Below are positions 1-8,942 of a stretch of 31,897 nucleotides of DNA, piece after piece. Numbering within the stretch: the stretch's first letter is position 1; the number at the start of each line of letters is the position of its first letter. Location: the NCBI GenBank assembly GCA_036500965.1, contig DASYBC010000028.1, positions 1 to 31,897 of the forward strand. The letters are read 5' to 3'. Source of the stretch: AP-15 sp036500965 (GTDB taxonomy: Bacteria > Pseudomonadota > Alphaproteobacteria > ATCC43930 > CGMCC-115725). Below the pieces are notes generated by a model. The model was not told where the DNA came from. It did not search any database and worked only from the letters and a program-made list of their open reading frames with translations. A program made the position numbers and the translations under genes.

Positions 1-1459
1 CCTGACCTCGCCCAACGACCCGGAAACGGCATTGCGGCGAATGAACGAGGCCGGCGTGTTTGGCCGTTTCATTCCCGATTTCGGACGTGTCGTGGCACAG
101 ATGCAGTACGACATGTACCACCATTACACGGTCGACGAGCACACGCTTTTCGCGATCGGCATCCTGCACAAGATCGCGGCCGGCGAGCTCAAAGAGGAGC
201 TGCCGCTGGCGACCGCATTAGCCGTGACGATCGTCTCGCGCCGCGCGCTCTGTCTCGCGGTACTGCTGCATGACATCGCCAAAGGCCGCGGCGGCGACCA
301 TTCGGTGCTCGGCGAGCGCATCGCGGTCAAGCTCGGGCCGCGGCTCGGGCTTTCGGCCGAGGAGACCGAAACGGCCGCCTGGCTGGTGCGCTGGCACTTG
401 TTGATGAGCGGCACCGCCTTCAAGCGCGACATCGGCGATCCGCAGACGATCGGCGATTTTGTCGCGCAGGTGCAGTCGCCCGAGCGGCTGAAGCTGCTGC
501 TGCTGCTGACCGTCGCCGACATCCGCGCGGTCGGGCCGCAGGTGTGGAACGGCTGGAAGGCGGCGCTGCTGCGCGACCTTTATCACCGCGCTGTCGAGGT
601 CATGTCGGGCGGGCTCAACGCAGACGGGCTGGATTCGCGGGTCGCCGCCGCGCTCGACGCGGCGCGCCAGCGGCTGCCCGATTTCAGCGATGCCGAGTTT
701 GCCGCCTTCGCCAAGAGCGGCTATCCGTTCTACTGGCTGTCGTTCGATCCGGAAACGCACTCCCGCCACGCCCGGCTGATGCGCGAGGCGGAGGCGAGCG
801 GCGCGCCCTTGACCGTTGAAAAGCGGGTCGATCCGCAGCGCGCGGTGACTGAGATCACGCTCTACACCGCCGATCATGCGGGGCTGTTCTCGCGCATCGC
901 CGGGGCATTGGCGGTCAGTGGCGCCAATATCGTCGACGCCCGGATCATGACCATGTCGAACGGGATGGCGCTCGATACCTTCTGGGTCCAGGACCTCTCC
1001 GGCGGCCCGTTCGACCGCCCGGACAAGCTTGCTCGACTCGCGGTCGTGTTCGAGAACGTGCTGACCGGTGATTTGAAGCCGCATCGCGAGCTCGCCCGGC
1101 CGCCCGCCTTCCCGAGCCGGACGCAGGTGTTTACGGTCGCGCCCCGCGTCCTGGTGGATAATCAGGCGAGCGGTTCGCACACGGTGATCGAGGTCAACGG
1201 CCGCGACCGGCCGGGCCTGTTGTTCGAGCTAACCCGCGAATTGACCCGGCTCAGCCTGCAGGTGTCGAGCGCCAAGATCTCGACCTATGGCGAAAAGGTC
1301 GTCGACGTCTTCTACGTCAAGAACTTGTTCGGCCATAAAGTCGACCACCCGGCCAAGCTCGCCGAGATCCGCCCCACCCTCGAAGCCGTACTGGCGCGCG
1401 GCAACCCGGCGGCGGCGCCGCTCCACCCCGAGCCCGCCACAGCACCGGCCGCCGAGTAG
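1..1459 (+). CDS. glnD: PII uridylyltransferase / uridylyl-removing enzyme GlnD, C-terminal part (5' end outside window)
   Basis: GlnD senses glutamine and adds or removes UMP on PII proteins, setting nitrogen status. The open frame runs in from base 2, so the true start and the N-terminal nucleotidyltransferase domain lie upstream; only about 485 residues of a protein usually near 900 are present. Visible here are the HD hydrolase domain, with the segment LLHDIAKGRGGDHS, which carries the uridylyl-removing activity, and two C-terminal ACT domains that bind glutamine. The first ACT begins near EITLYTADHAGLFSRIAGAL and the second near VIEVNGRDRPGLLFELTREL. The protein ends in a Pro/Ala-rich tail. 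It converges on the VOC gene with 18 nt between stop codons and no obvious terminator. Family assignment is secure; the TTG at base 32 is an internal codon, not a start. Confidence 0.96.
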   Translation, partial: LTSPNDPETALRRMNEAGVFGRFIPDFGRVVAQMQYDMYHHYTVDEHTLFAIGILHKIAAGELKEELPLATALAVTIVSRRALCLAVLLHDIAKGRGGDHSVLGERIAVKLGPRLGLSAEETETAAWLVRWHLLMSGTAFKRDIGDPQTIGDFVAQVQSPERLKLLLLLTVADIRAVGPQVWNGWKAALLRDLYHRAVEVMSGGLNADGLDSRVAAALDAARQRLPDFSDAEFAAFAKSGYPFYWLSFDPETHSRHARLMREAEASGAPLTVEKRVDPQRAVTEITLYTADHAGLFSRIAGALAVSGANIVDARIMTMSNGMALDTFWVQDLSGGPFDRPDKLARLAVVFENVLTGDLKPHRELARPPAFPSRTQVFTVAPRVLVDNQASGSHTVIEVNGRDRPGLLFELTRELTRLSLQVSSAKISTYGEKVVDVFYVKNLFGHKVDHPAKLAEIRPTLEAVLARGNPAAAPLHPEPATAPAAE

Positions 1460-1477
1460 CCCGGGAGTGTCGCCGGA

Positions 1478-1855
1478 TCAGTAATTCGAGATCTCGATCA
1501 GGTTCTGGTCGGGGTCGCGGATGTAACCCGATTGGATCGTGCCGATGGCCCCGGCGCGCGGCCCTGGCCCGGCGACGATCGGCACGCCGCATCGGCCGAG
1601 ATGCGCGCTGACCTCGGCAAGCGGCGTCGTGGTGATGAAGCACAGATCGCCCGAGCCCGGGGTCGGCCGCTCGGCGACCAGGCCGGGGACCCGGTCGGCC
1701 GGGTGCAGGTTGATCTTTTGCCGGCCGAATTTGAGCGCGGTGCGCCCCTCGCCAAAGGTGGCGACCTCCATTCCCAAGACCCGCGTGTAGAACTCGCAGG
1801 TGCTACCGATATCGGCGACGGTCAGAACCAGGTGATCGAGGCGTTCGATCTGCAT
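1478..1855 (-). CDS. VOC-family (glyoxalase/bleomycin resistance fold) protein
   Basis: This is a small 125-residue protein of the vicinal oxygen chelate superfamily. It opens with MQIERLDHLVLTVADI, the usual first beta strand carrying a metal-binding His, has a second candidate ligand in KINLHPAD, and ends in DPDQNLIEISNY, where the Glu is the usual last ligand. The two halves form the paired beta-alpha-beta-beta-beta modules of the fold. The frame stays open upstream to 2206, but homology starts at the ATG at 1855, which gives the normal family length. No strong Shine-Dalgarno sequence precedes it. The substrate cannot be told from sequence; relatives include lactoylglutathione lyases, dioxygenases and antibiotic-resistance proteins. 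It lies 103 nt downstream of the DUF1223 gene on the same strand and may share its transcript. Confidence 0.86.
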   Translation of the reverse strand: MQIERLDHLVLTVADIGSTCEFYTRVLGMEVATFGEGRTALKFGRQKINLHPADRVPGLVAERPTPGSGDLCFITTTPLAEVSAHLGRCGVPIVAGPGPRAGAIGTIQSGYIRDPDQNLIEISNY

Positions 1856-1958
1856 GACGGAGCTTTCGGCTTTGAGAGGGTGACGAGGTTGCCATGCTCG
1901 CCGTCCCGCGGCCAGTCGATGTCGCGACGAACTGCACCGCGGAGCCGACGGGCGCAGC

Positions 1959-2702
1959 TCAGCGCTGATGGTCGAGCGCGCCGGCGAGCGCTCCTGCATC
2001 GGCAACGGCGGCGCCAAGAATGCGGCCGTCCGGGGCTTGGAGGATCGCGGCGACGCGATCTGACTTCCACGGCATCGGCGCCGTGATCGCGCTGGCGTCG
2101 CCGGTGAAGCGGCCGATCTCGGCAAAGCCGCGCACGACATGGACATGGGCCAAGGTCCGCCCCTCGTTTTCGCCGCCCGCGGCCGCGTCGACGTGGCGGC
2201 GGTCAAAGCCGATCAGCCATATCGCGGCCGGCCCGACATTGCGATCGGCACCGAGCCCGACCCGAGCCTGGCCGTGGTCGAGCGCGAGGGTCATCGGCAC
2301 CTCCGCGCGCTCGTCCCGCGCCTCGGCGAGGGAGTTTTCGACTGCTGCCCGGTCCGAGCCGACCGCCTGCCATCGGCCATCGACGACGATCTGCGGCGTG
2401 TACACGTTGTCGAGGCCAAGAAGCCGGGCGTAGCGGCGCTGCCGCGCGGTCGCCGCAGGGCTCGAAAACGGGTCCCTCCAGCCTAGCCGGTCCCAGTAAT
2501 CGATGTGAAACGACAGCGCCAGCACATCCGGCCGCGTCGCCAGCTCGGCCAGCAGCGCGTCGGCCGGCGGGCAGGAGGAGCAGCCTTCGGAGGTGAACAA
2601 TTCGACGACGATCGGCCGTTCGGCCGCAACGGCCGGCGTCGCGGCGGCCGCAAGGCCGAGCACAAAACAGAGCGAGGCGAAGGCAGCGGAGGTCTTGATC
2701 AT
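1959..2702 (-). CDS. DUF1223 family secreted thioredoxin-like protein
   Basis: This 247-residue protein begins with a clear Sec signal peptide (basic start, hydrophobic stretch at residues about 5-22, likely cleavage after AVAA near residue 27). The mature part starts with VVELFTSEGCSSCPPAD, a CxxC motif (Cys41, Cys44) in a thioredoxin-like fold typical of DUF1223. Later segments (HIDYWDRLGW, VYTPQIVVDGR) are also characteristic of this family. The family is common in alphaproteobacteria and is thought to be periplasmic, but no reaction has been firmly assigned; the CxxC suggests redox activity. It starts 36 nt after the stop of the debranching-enzyme gene on the same strand, so it may be the third gene of a minus-strand operon. 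The ATG start is fixed by the signal peptide; the Shine-Dalgarno is weak. Confidence 0.88.
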   Translation of the reverse strand: MIKTSAAFASLCFVLGLAAAATPAVAAERPIVVELFTSEGCSSCPPADALLAELATRPDVLALSFHIDYWDRLGWRDPFSSPAATARQRRYARLLGLDNVYTPQIVVDGRWQAVGSDRAAVENSLAEARDERAEVPMTLALDHGQARVGLGADRNVGPAAIWLIGFDRRHVDAAAGGENEGRTLAHVHVVRGFAEIGRFTGDASAITAPMPWKSDRVAAILQAPDGRILGAAVADAGALAGALDHQR

Positions 2703-2738
2703 CGTGCTAGACTACCGCGGCGTCTTCGCACCGTTCGA

Positions 2739-4787
2739 TCAACAGACCGTGAGGGATGCGGGAGGCCGCGCGGCGGATTTTGCCCGTTCGAGCCGCCACC
2801 AGGCTTCGAGCACGCAGGCGGCCGACCAGGCCTGCGCCGGGCAGCCCTGCGGCGTGTGCGGCGGGTCGCCGTCGAAGATCTCGCTGACCTGGCCGAGCCC
2901 GGCATCGGCCAGGTGATCGCCGATCGGCGCCAAAAAGCGTTGCGCCGCCGCGGCGTCGCCATGAACGCGATGATGCGCGAGCGCCCAGGGTCCCAACAGC
3001 CAGGCCCACACCGTGCCCTGATGATAGGCGCCGTCGCGCTCGGTGACCGTACCCTGGTATTGCGCGCGATAGGCCGGCTCGGCTGGGCCCAGCGAGCGCA
3101 GCCCGTAGGAGGTGACGAGCGCCTCGCCGCAGGCCCTCAGAACCGCACGCTGCATTTCCGGGTCGAGCGGGCTCGCCCACAGGCTGACCGCGAACACCTG
3201 GTTCGGGCGCAGGCTTGCGTCCGCCCCCTCCGGGCCGTCGATGACATCATAGAGGCCGGCGCCATCCGGCAGCGCGAACCGGGCAAACCCCTGACGCGCC
3301 TTCTTCGCCGCAGTGCGGTAGGTTTCGCCGGTTCGGCCGAGCCGCTCGGCCATCGCCGCCATCGCCACGAGCGCGTTGTGCCACAGCGCATTGATCTCGA
3401 GCGGCTTGCCGATGCGCGGGGTGACCACCCAATCGCCGACCTTGGCATCCATCCAGGTCAGCTGCACCCCGGGCTCGCCGGCGTGCAGCAGCCCGTCGGC
3501 AGGATCGACCCCAATGCCGTAACGGGTGCCCTTGAGGTGCCAGTCGATGATCTCGGCCAGCACCGGAAATACCCGGCGCAATGCCGCCTCGTCGCCGGTC
3601 ACTTCGAGATAGGCGCGCCAGGCCTCGATATACCAGAGGCTCGCGTCGGCGGTGTTGTAGTCGGGCACGGCTCCGGCGGCGGGAAAGACGTTCGGCAGCA
3701 TGCCGCGGTCGACAAAACGGGCGAAGGTTTCGAGGATCAGCCGGGCGGTGTCGAACCGGCCGGTGGCCAGGCACAGGCCAGGTAGCGAGATCATCGTGTC
3801 GCGGCCCCAATCGCCAAACCACGGGTAGCCGGCGATGACCGAGCAGCCCTCGGGCAGGCCCGGCAAGGGGCGGGCGATGATGTAGAGGTCGGTGGCCAGC
3901 ACCAGCCGCATGACCCAAGGGGGTGCTTCGGCAAAGACCGGATCGGCATCGATCGCCCGTTGCAGCACGCCGCGGTCATGGGTCCGGCGCCGTTCGAGCG
4001 CGCTGTCGAGATCGAGCGCCGTCGAAGGGGCGAGGCTCGCGGCAAAGCCGCGCCAAATTCCGGGCGGCAGGGGCAAGTCGAGGTCGCCGACATGCAGGTG
4101 CTGATCGTGCGCGTCGAGGCCGCGCTCGCGCTCGACCGGCAGATCGAAATCGCGATACCAGTCATTCGTCGCGGTGAACGACCCGCCTTTCGCGGTGATA
4201 TTGAGGGTGAACCGGTGCTGCGCCGCCACCGTCAGCGTCCGGCCATCGGCGGCGATCTGCGGGGCGAAGCCGGCCGGCCAAGTGTCGCCGTGATGATCGC
4301 GGCCGTTGGCCAGCAAGGCCACCCTCAGCTGTGCCGCCTCGCCGGCATCCGCTTCGCGCCGCCAGGCGACATAGACCGTGTCGGCGCCGGGCTCGAGCCA
4401 GATTCGCTGCTCGACGACCTGGTCGCCAAGTGCGAACCGCCAGACCGGGATCGTGCCGTCGAGGTGAAAGCTTTCGAGCACGAGGTGCCCCTGGGGCTCG
4501 GTCGCACCGCTCACCCAGCGGTTGGCGAACAGCGGGTGGGAACCGCGAGCATCGAGGAGACGCGCGTCGGCCTTGGCGAGAACCAGGACGCGGCCGAGCG
4601 GCGGATCGACCGGCGCCGCCAAGAGCGCATGATAGCGCCGGGTGAGGGTCTGCGCGATCGTGCCGCCGGCATAGCCGCCGCGCCCGTTGGCGATCCACCA
4701 TTCGCAGCGCTCGGCGAGCGCCAGGTCATTGCATATCGCGCGGCCGAAGCGGATTGGCGCCAGCCGGTCGAGTGGGTCGGGCGCCAC
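2739..4787 (-). CDS. Amylo-alpha-1,6-glucosidase / glycogen debranching enzyme (GH133 type)
   Basis: This 682-residue enzyme should hydrolyse alpha-1,6 branch glucose in glycogen or a related glucan. The N-terminal domain shows the bacterial debranching-enzyme signature WWIANGRGGYAGGTI followed by RRYHALL near residues 30-55. The C-terminal (alpha/alpha)6 catalytic domain shows GDWGRDTMISLPGLCLATGR and NTADASLWYIEAW, both typical of GH133. Full length is normal for the family, and there is no signal peptide, so it acts in the cytoplasm. The start is a GTG at 4787, 12 nt after the stop of the GH63 gene, so the two are very likely co-transcribed. No glgA, glgB, glgC or glgP is in the window, so the link to glycogen itself is inferred from the family. 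Confidence 0.92.
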   Translation of the reverse strand: MAPDPLDRLAPIRFGRAICNDLALAERCEWWIANGRGGYAGGTIAQTLTRRYHALLAAPVDPPLGRVLVLAKADARLLDARGSHPLFANRWVSGATEPQGHLVLESFHLDGTIPVWRFALGDQVVEQRIWLEPGADTVYVAWRREADAGEAAQLRVALLANGRDHHGDTWPAGFAPQIAADGRTLTVAAQHRFTLNITAKGGSFTATNDWYRDFDLPVERERGLDAHDQHLHVGDLDLPLPPGIWRGFAASLAPSTALDLDSALERRRTHDRGVLQRAIDADPVFAEAPPWVMRLVLATDLYIIARPLPGLPEGCSVIAGYPWFGDWGRDTMISLPGLCLATGRFDTARLILETFARFVDRGMLPNVFPAAGAVPDYNTADASLWYIEAWRAYLEVTGDEAALRRVFPVLAEIIDWHLKGTRYGIGVDPADGLLHAGEPGVQLTWMDAKVGDWVVTPRIGKPLEINALWHNALVAMAAMAERLGRTGETYRTAAKKARQGFARFALPDGAGLYDVIDGPEGADASLRPNQVFAVSLWASPLDPEMQRAVLRACGEALVTSYGLRSLGPAEPAYRAQYQGTVTERDGAYHQGTVWAWLLGPWALAHHRVHGDAAAAQRFLAPIGDHLADAGLGQVSEIFDGDPPHTPQGCPAQAWSAACVLEAWWRLERAKSAARPPASLTVC

Positions 4788-4799
4788 CTTGCGGGAGCT

Positions 4800-7535
4800 T
4801 TAGCGTGCGCCGGCCGGCTCGGGCAGAACCGCCTCGGCCGAAGGCGGCGGGGCGGCCTCCGCGGTGCGGGCGGTCGGATAATTGCGCAGCAGCAGCGCTG
4901 CGAGAGCGGTCCAGCCGGTCTGGTGCGCGGCGCCGAGCCCCCGGCCGGTGTCGCCGTCAAAAAACTCATAGAACAGCAGATGGTCGCGGAACCTTGGGTC
5001 GTTCTGCTCGAGCGACGAGCCGCCAAAGACCGGCCGGTGCCCCTTCGCGTCGCGCAAAAACAGCCGGCACAGGCGCCGCGACAGCTCGGCCGCGACCTCG
5101 CCCAGATGCAGCAAAGTGCCGGAGCCGACCGGGCATTCGACCCTGAAATCGTCGCCGTAGTAGCTGTGAAATCGCAGCAGCGATTCGATCAGCAGGAAAT
5201 TGACCGGAAACCAGATCGGACCGCGCCAGTTCGAGTTGCCGCCGAACACGTTCGAGGCGCATTCGCCGGCCGAATAGCCGACGCTGATCCGGTTGCCGGC
5301 ATATTCGAACACGTAAGGGTTCTTTTCATGGAACTTCGACAGCGAGCGCACGCCGTAATCCGACAGAAATTCGGTCTCGTCGAGCATACGGCTCAGCAGG
5401 CGCTTCATGCGGTGGCCGCGCAGCAGCGATAAGAGGTGCCGCTCGCCGGCGCTCGGATCGCGCCAACGCGAGACCAGCTTGGCGAGCTGCGGGCGGTGGT
5501 CGAGAAACCAATGGGCGCGCGCGCTGAATTTCGGCAGCCGGGTAAAGACCGAGGCATCCAGAACCTCGACCGCAAACAGCGGGATCAATCCGACCATCGA
5601 GCGCAGCCGCAGCGGGATTCGCCCGCCGTTGGGCAGGTGCAGGACATCGTAGTAGAACTCGTCGGTCTCGTCCCACAATCCGATCCCCTCGCCGCCGATA
5701 TTGGTCATCGCTTCGGCGATGTAGAGGAAATGCTCGAAGAATTTGGAGGCGATATCCTCATAGACGCGGTCGTCGAGGGCGAGCTCGAGGGCGATGCGCA
5801 TCAGGTTGAGCGTGTACATCGCCATCCAGGCGGTGCCGTCCGACTGGTTGATCGTGCCGCCGGTCGGCAATGGCGCGCTGCGGTCGAAAATACCGATATT
5901 GTCGAGGCCGAGAAACCCGCCCTGGAAGATGTTGCGGCCGTCGGCGTCCTTGCGGTTGACCCACCAGGTAAAGTTCAGCATCAGCCGGTGGAAGACGCGC
6001 TCAAGAAACGGCCGGTCGCCGTTGCCGCCATGCTGGGCGCGATCGATCTCATAGACCCGCCAGGCCGCCCAGGCATGCACCGGCGGGTTGACGTCGCCGA
6101 ACGCCCACTCATAGGCCGGCAGCTCGCCATTGGGATGCATGTACCAGTCGCGGGTTAGCAGAACCAGCTGGCTCTTGGCGTAGCCCGGGTCGAGATTGGC
6201 CAAGGTCACGCAGTGAAAGGCGAGATCCCAGGCCGCGTACCACGGGTATTCCCACTTGTCCGGCACCGAGATGATGTCGGCATTGTTCAGGTGGCGCCAT
6301 TCCGAATTGCGGCCATGCCGGCGCGGTTCCGGCGGCGCCGGCTGCAAGGGGTCGCCATCGAGCCATTCCGGAATGTCGATGTAATAGAACTGCTTGGTCC
6401 ACATCATGCCGGCGAAGGCTTGGCGCTGCACCAGCCGCGCATCGGGATCGTCGATGCCCTGCTGCAACGCGCCGTAGAATTCGTCGGCCTCGTCGCGTCG
6501 CCGCAACAGGATTTTATCGAAATCGTCAAAGCCGGGCTCGTCGTCGTCCGGCATCAGCCGCAGCCGGAACCGTGCCTCGCCGCGCCCCGGCAGGGTGATG
6601 CGATAATGCGCCGCGACTTTGGTGCCGAGCCGCGCCGGGTTCACCGCGCCCCGGTCGCCGTGCACGACGTAGTCGTTGATCCCGTCCTTGAAGTACTGCC
6701 CCGGCGCCTCCATGCCCCACAATCGCCGGATATTCGTGTCGTTGTCGCAAAACAGGAATTCGGGCCGGCCGTCGCAGACGAGGCGCATCGGCGCCAGCAG
6801 CGGGTGATCGACCGAGACCGCGTCGCCGCCGCGGGCCAGAATCCGCGGCTTCATCGAATCCGGCCGCCATGACCAGGTGTTCCGCGCCCACAATTGCGGC
6901 AGCACTTGCAGCATGGCCGGCGTGTCCGCTCGGTTGTGCGCGGTCACTTGCATCAGGATGTCGTCGGTGCCGGCCTTGGCGTATTCGATCTCGACGTCAA
7001 AATAGCGGTTGTCGTCGAACACGCCGGTGTCGATCACCTCGAATTCAGGCATGTCCTTGCCGCGCCGGCGGTTTTCCTCGACCAGCTGGCTGTAGGGGAA
7101 GGCTGCCTGCGGGTATTTGTAAAGCATGCGCATGTAGGAATGGGTCGGCGTGCCGTCCAAATAGTAATAAAGCTCCTTGACGTCCTCGCCGTGATTGCCT
7201 TCGGAGTTGGTCAGCCCGAAGAAGCGCTCCTTGAGGATCGGATCCCGCCCGTTCCACAGCGCGAGGCCGAGGCACAGCAAGAGCTCCTCGTCGCCAAACC
7301 CGCCGATCGCATCCTCGCCCCAGCGATAGGCGCGGCTGCGCGCATGGTCGTGCGGGAAATAGTCCCAGGCGGTGCCGTGGGGGCTGTAATCCTCGCGCAC
7401 CGTGCCCCATTGCCGGTCGCTCAGATACGGCCCCCAGCGCCGCCATTTGACGCCCTTGGCGATGTCCGCGAGCCGCGCCGCCTCCGCGGTTCCGGCCGTG
7501 GCCCCGCCCGGTGCTTGATCCCGTCCCGCCGCCAT
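4800..7535 (-). CDS. GH63-type glucosidase (MGH1-like glycoside hydrolase)
   Basis: This is a large 911-residue glycoside hydrolase with no signal peptide. The N-terminus carries WRRWGPYLSDRQWGTVREDY and AWDYFPHDHARSRAYRWGED, and the middle carries YYLDGTPTHSYMRMLYKYPQ, all hallmarks of a well-populated bacterial group annotated simply as glucosidase. The C-terminal half is an (alpha/alpha)6 barrel of the GH63 clan (PWYAAWDLAFHCVTLANLDP, LWDETDEFYYD). GH63 members remove glucose or mannosylglycerate-type units; the true substrate here is unknown. The ATG at 7535 is preceded by a good GGGGAG ribosome site on the minus strand. It heads the minus-strand series and is divergent from the PLP enzyme gene. 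Pairing with the debranching enzyme suggests a storage glucan or an osmolyte glycoside. Confidence 0.87.
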   Translation of the reverse strand: MAAGRDQAPGGATAGTAEAARLADIAKGVKWRRWGPYLSDRQWGTVREDYSPHGTAWDYFPHDHARSRAYRWGEDAIGGFGDEELLLCLGLALWNGRDPILKERFFGLTNSEGNHGEDVKELYYYLDGTPTHSYMRMLYKYPQAAFPYSQLVEENRRRGKDMPEFEVIDTGVFDDNRYFDVEIEYAKAGTDDILMQVTAHNRADTPAMLQVLPQLWARNTWSWRPDSMKPRILARGGDAVSVDHPLLAPMRLVCDGRPEFLFCDNDTNIRRLWGMEAPGQYFKDGINDYVVHGDRGAVNPARLGTKVAAHYRITLPGRGEARFRLRLMPDDDEPGFDDFDKILLRRRDEADEFYGALQQGIDDPDARLVQRQAFAGMMWTKQFYYIDIPEWLDGDPLQPAPPEPRRHGRNSEWRHLNNADIISVPDKWEYPWYAAWDLAFHCVTLANLDPGYAKSQLVLLTRDWYMHPNGELPAYEWAFGDVNPPVHAWAAWRVYEIDRAQHGGNGDRPFLERVFHRLMLNFTWWVNRKDADGRNIFQGGFLGLDNIGIFDRSAPLPTGGTINQSDGTAWMAMYTLNLMRIALELALDDRVYEDIASKFFEHFLYIAEAMTNIGGEGIGLWDETDEFYYDVLHLPNGGRIPLRLRSMVGLIPLFAVEVLDASVFTRLPKFSARAHWFLDHRPQLAKLVSRWRDPSAGERHLLSLLRGHRMKRLLSRMLDETEFLSDYGVRSLSKFHEKNPYVFEYAGNRISVGYSAGECASNVFGGNSNWRGPIWFPVNFLLIESLLRFHSYYGDDFRVECPVGSGTLLHLGEVAAELSRRLCRLFLRDAKGHRPVFGGSSLEQNDPRFRDHLLFYEFFDGDTGRGLGAAHQTGWTALAALLLRNYPTARTAEAAPPPSAEAVLPEPAGAR

Positions 7536-7702
7536 CCCGCTCCCCTGCGCCCGCCGCGAACGAGGCTATTACGTCTCTGCGCTGCGACCAATCAGTTTGG
7601 CGCGAGATGCTTTAAGCTGCCGTGAATGCTCGCGGGCAGGTCAAGGGACGGCACCCCGCGCCGGGCTGCGTCCCGCCTGCCCGCCCAGATTGGAGGACCC
7701 CG

Positions 7703-8845
7703 ATGCCCGGCAAACCGCTTCGTCCCGCCACCCTCGCGGCACAGGCGCTCGGCTGGACCGACCCTTCGACGGGCGCGGTGGTGCTGCCGGTCCATACCGC
7801 GACGACCTTTCAGCGCGATCCCGACAATCAGTATCGGCGCGGGCGCAGCTATGGGCGTGCCGACAACCCGAGCTATGACCAGCCGCAGGCGCTCTTGACC
7901 GCGCTCGAGGGCGGCGCCGACTCGCTGTTGTTCGCGTCCGGGATGGCGGCCGCGGCCGCGGTGTTCCAGAGCCTGCCGCGGGGCTCCCACGTGGTGGCGC
8001 CGCGGGTCATGTATTGGGGGCTGCGCGCGTGGCTTAAGAACTTTGCCGAGGGCTGGGGGATCGCGACCGATTTTGTCGATGCGACCTCGCCCGACGCGCT
8101 GCGGGCGGCGATGCGGCCGGGCCGCACCCGCCTCCTTTGGATCGAAACGCCGGCCAACCCGCTATGGTCGCTGACCGACATCGCCGCCGCCGTCGACATC
8201 GCGCACGGCGCCGGGGCGCTCTTGGCCGTCGACAGCACCGCGGCGACGCCGGTCCTGACCCGGCCATTGGCGCTCGGCGCCGACATCGTCATGCATTCGG
8301 CGACAAAATACCTGAACGGCCACAGCGACGTGATCGCCGGCAGCCTGACGACCGCGCGCCAGGACGCGTTCTGGGACCGGCTGCGCGCCGCGCGCAGCGG
8401 CGGCGGCGCTGTCCTCGGCGGCTTCGAGGCCTATCTGCTGTTGCGCGGCATGCGCACGCTCTATCCACGGGTCGAGCGCGCCTGCCGGTCGGCACAGCAC
8501 CTCGCCGAGACATTGGCCGCCGATCGCCGGGTGCGGGAGGTGCTGTATCCAGGCCTGCCCGGGCATCCCGGCCACGCGATCGCCGCACGCCAGATGGAGG
8601 GCGGGTTTGGCGGCATGCTCAGCATCCGCGTCGCGGGCGGCGCTGAAGCGGCGATCGCCGCCGCGGCCCGGGTCGAGCTATGGCAGCGCGCCACCTCGCT
8701 TGGCGGCGTCGAAAGCCTGATCGAGCATCGCGCCTCGATCGAAGGCGCCGACAGCCCCGCCCCGCCCGACCTCCTGCGCCTGTCGGTCGGGATCGAGGAC
8801 CCCGCCGACCTCCTCGCCGATCTCGATGCGGCGCTCGACGGTTAA
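7703..8845 (+). CDS. PLP-dependent trans-sulfuration family enzyme (cystathionine gamma-synthase/beta-lyase type)
   Basis: This 380-residue Cys/Met metabolism PLP enzyme belongs to fold type I. It shows YGRADNPSYDQ at the N-terminus, FASGMAAAAAVF, the cofactor-binding Asp in LLAVDSTAATP (Asp177), and the Schiff-base lysine Lys202 in SATKYLNGHSDVIAGS. The C-terminus shows GGVESLIEHRAS and LLRLSVGIEDPADLLADL, standard for the family. The ATG at 7703 was chosen over an upstream in-frame GTG at 7622 because GGAGGA (7692-7697) sits 5 nt before it and the family homology begins there. Related enzymes act as cystathionine synthases, lyases or O-acylhomoserine sulfhydrylases; sequence alone does not separate them, so no symbol is given. 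It stands alone, with 97 nt to the next gene. Confidence 0.9.
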   Translation: MPGKPLRPATLAAQALGWTDPSTGAVVLPVHTATTFQRDPDNQYRRGRSYGRADNPSYDQPQALLTALEGGADSLLFASGMAAAAAVFQSLPRGSHVVAPRVMYWGLRAWLKNFAEGWGIATDFVDATSPDALRAAMRPGRTRLLWIETPANPLWSLTDIAAAVDIAHGAGALLAVDSTAATPVLTRPLALGADIVMHSATKYLNGHSDVIAGSLTTARQDAFWDRLRAARSGGGAVLGGFEAYLLLRGMRTLYPRVERACRSAQHLAETLAADRRVREVLYPGLPGHPGHAIAARQMEGGFGGMLSIRVAGGAEAAIAAAARVELWQRATSLGGVESLIEHRASIEGADSPAPPDLLRLSVGIEDPADLLADLDAALDG

Positions 8846-8942
8846 CGGCGGGCCCTTGACGATCATCACCGGCGGGGGGACCATTGCCCGAAGCGGGCGC
8901 TCCGAGACGCCCGCCAGGCGCTATCGTCGGGGAGGTTACGCA

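Noticed and set aside
2505..6158. Several long plus-strand open frames opposite the glycosidase genes
   Set aside because: They are Arg/Gly/Ala-rich with no known motif, and they mirror codon bias of the real genes on the minus strand.
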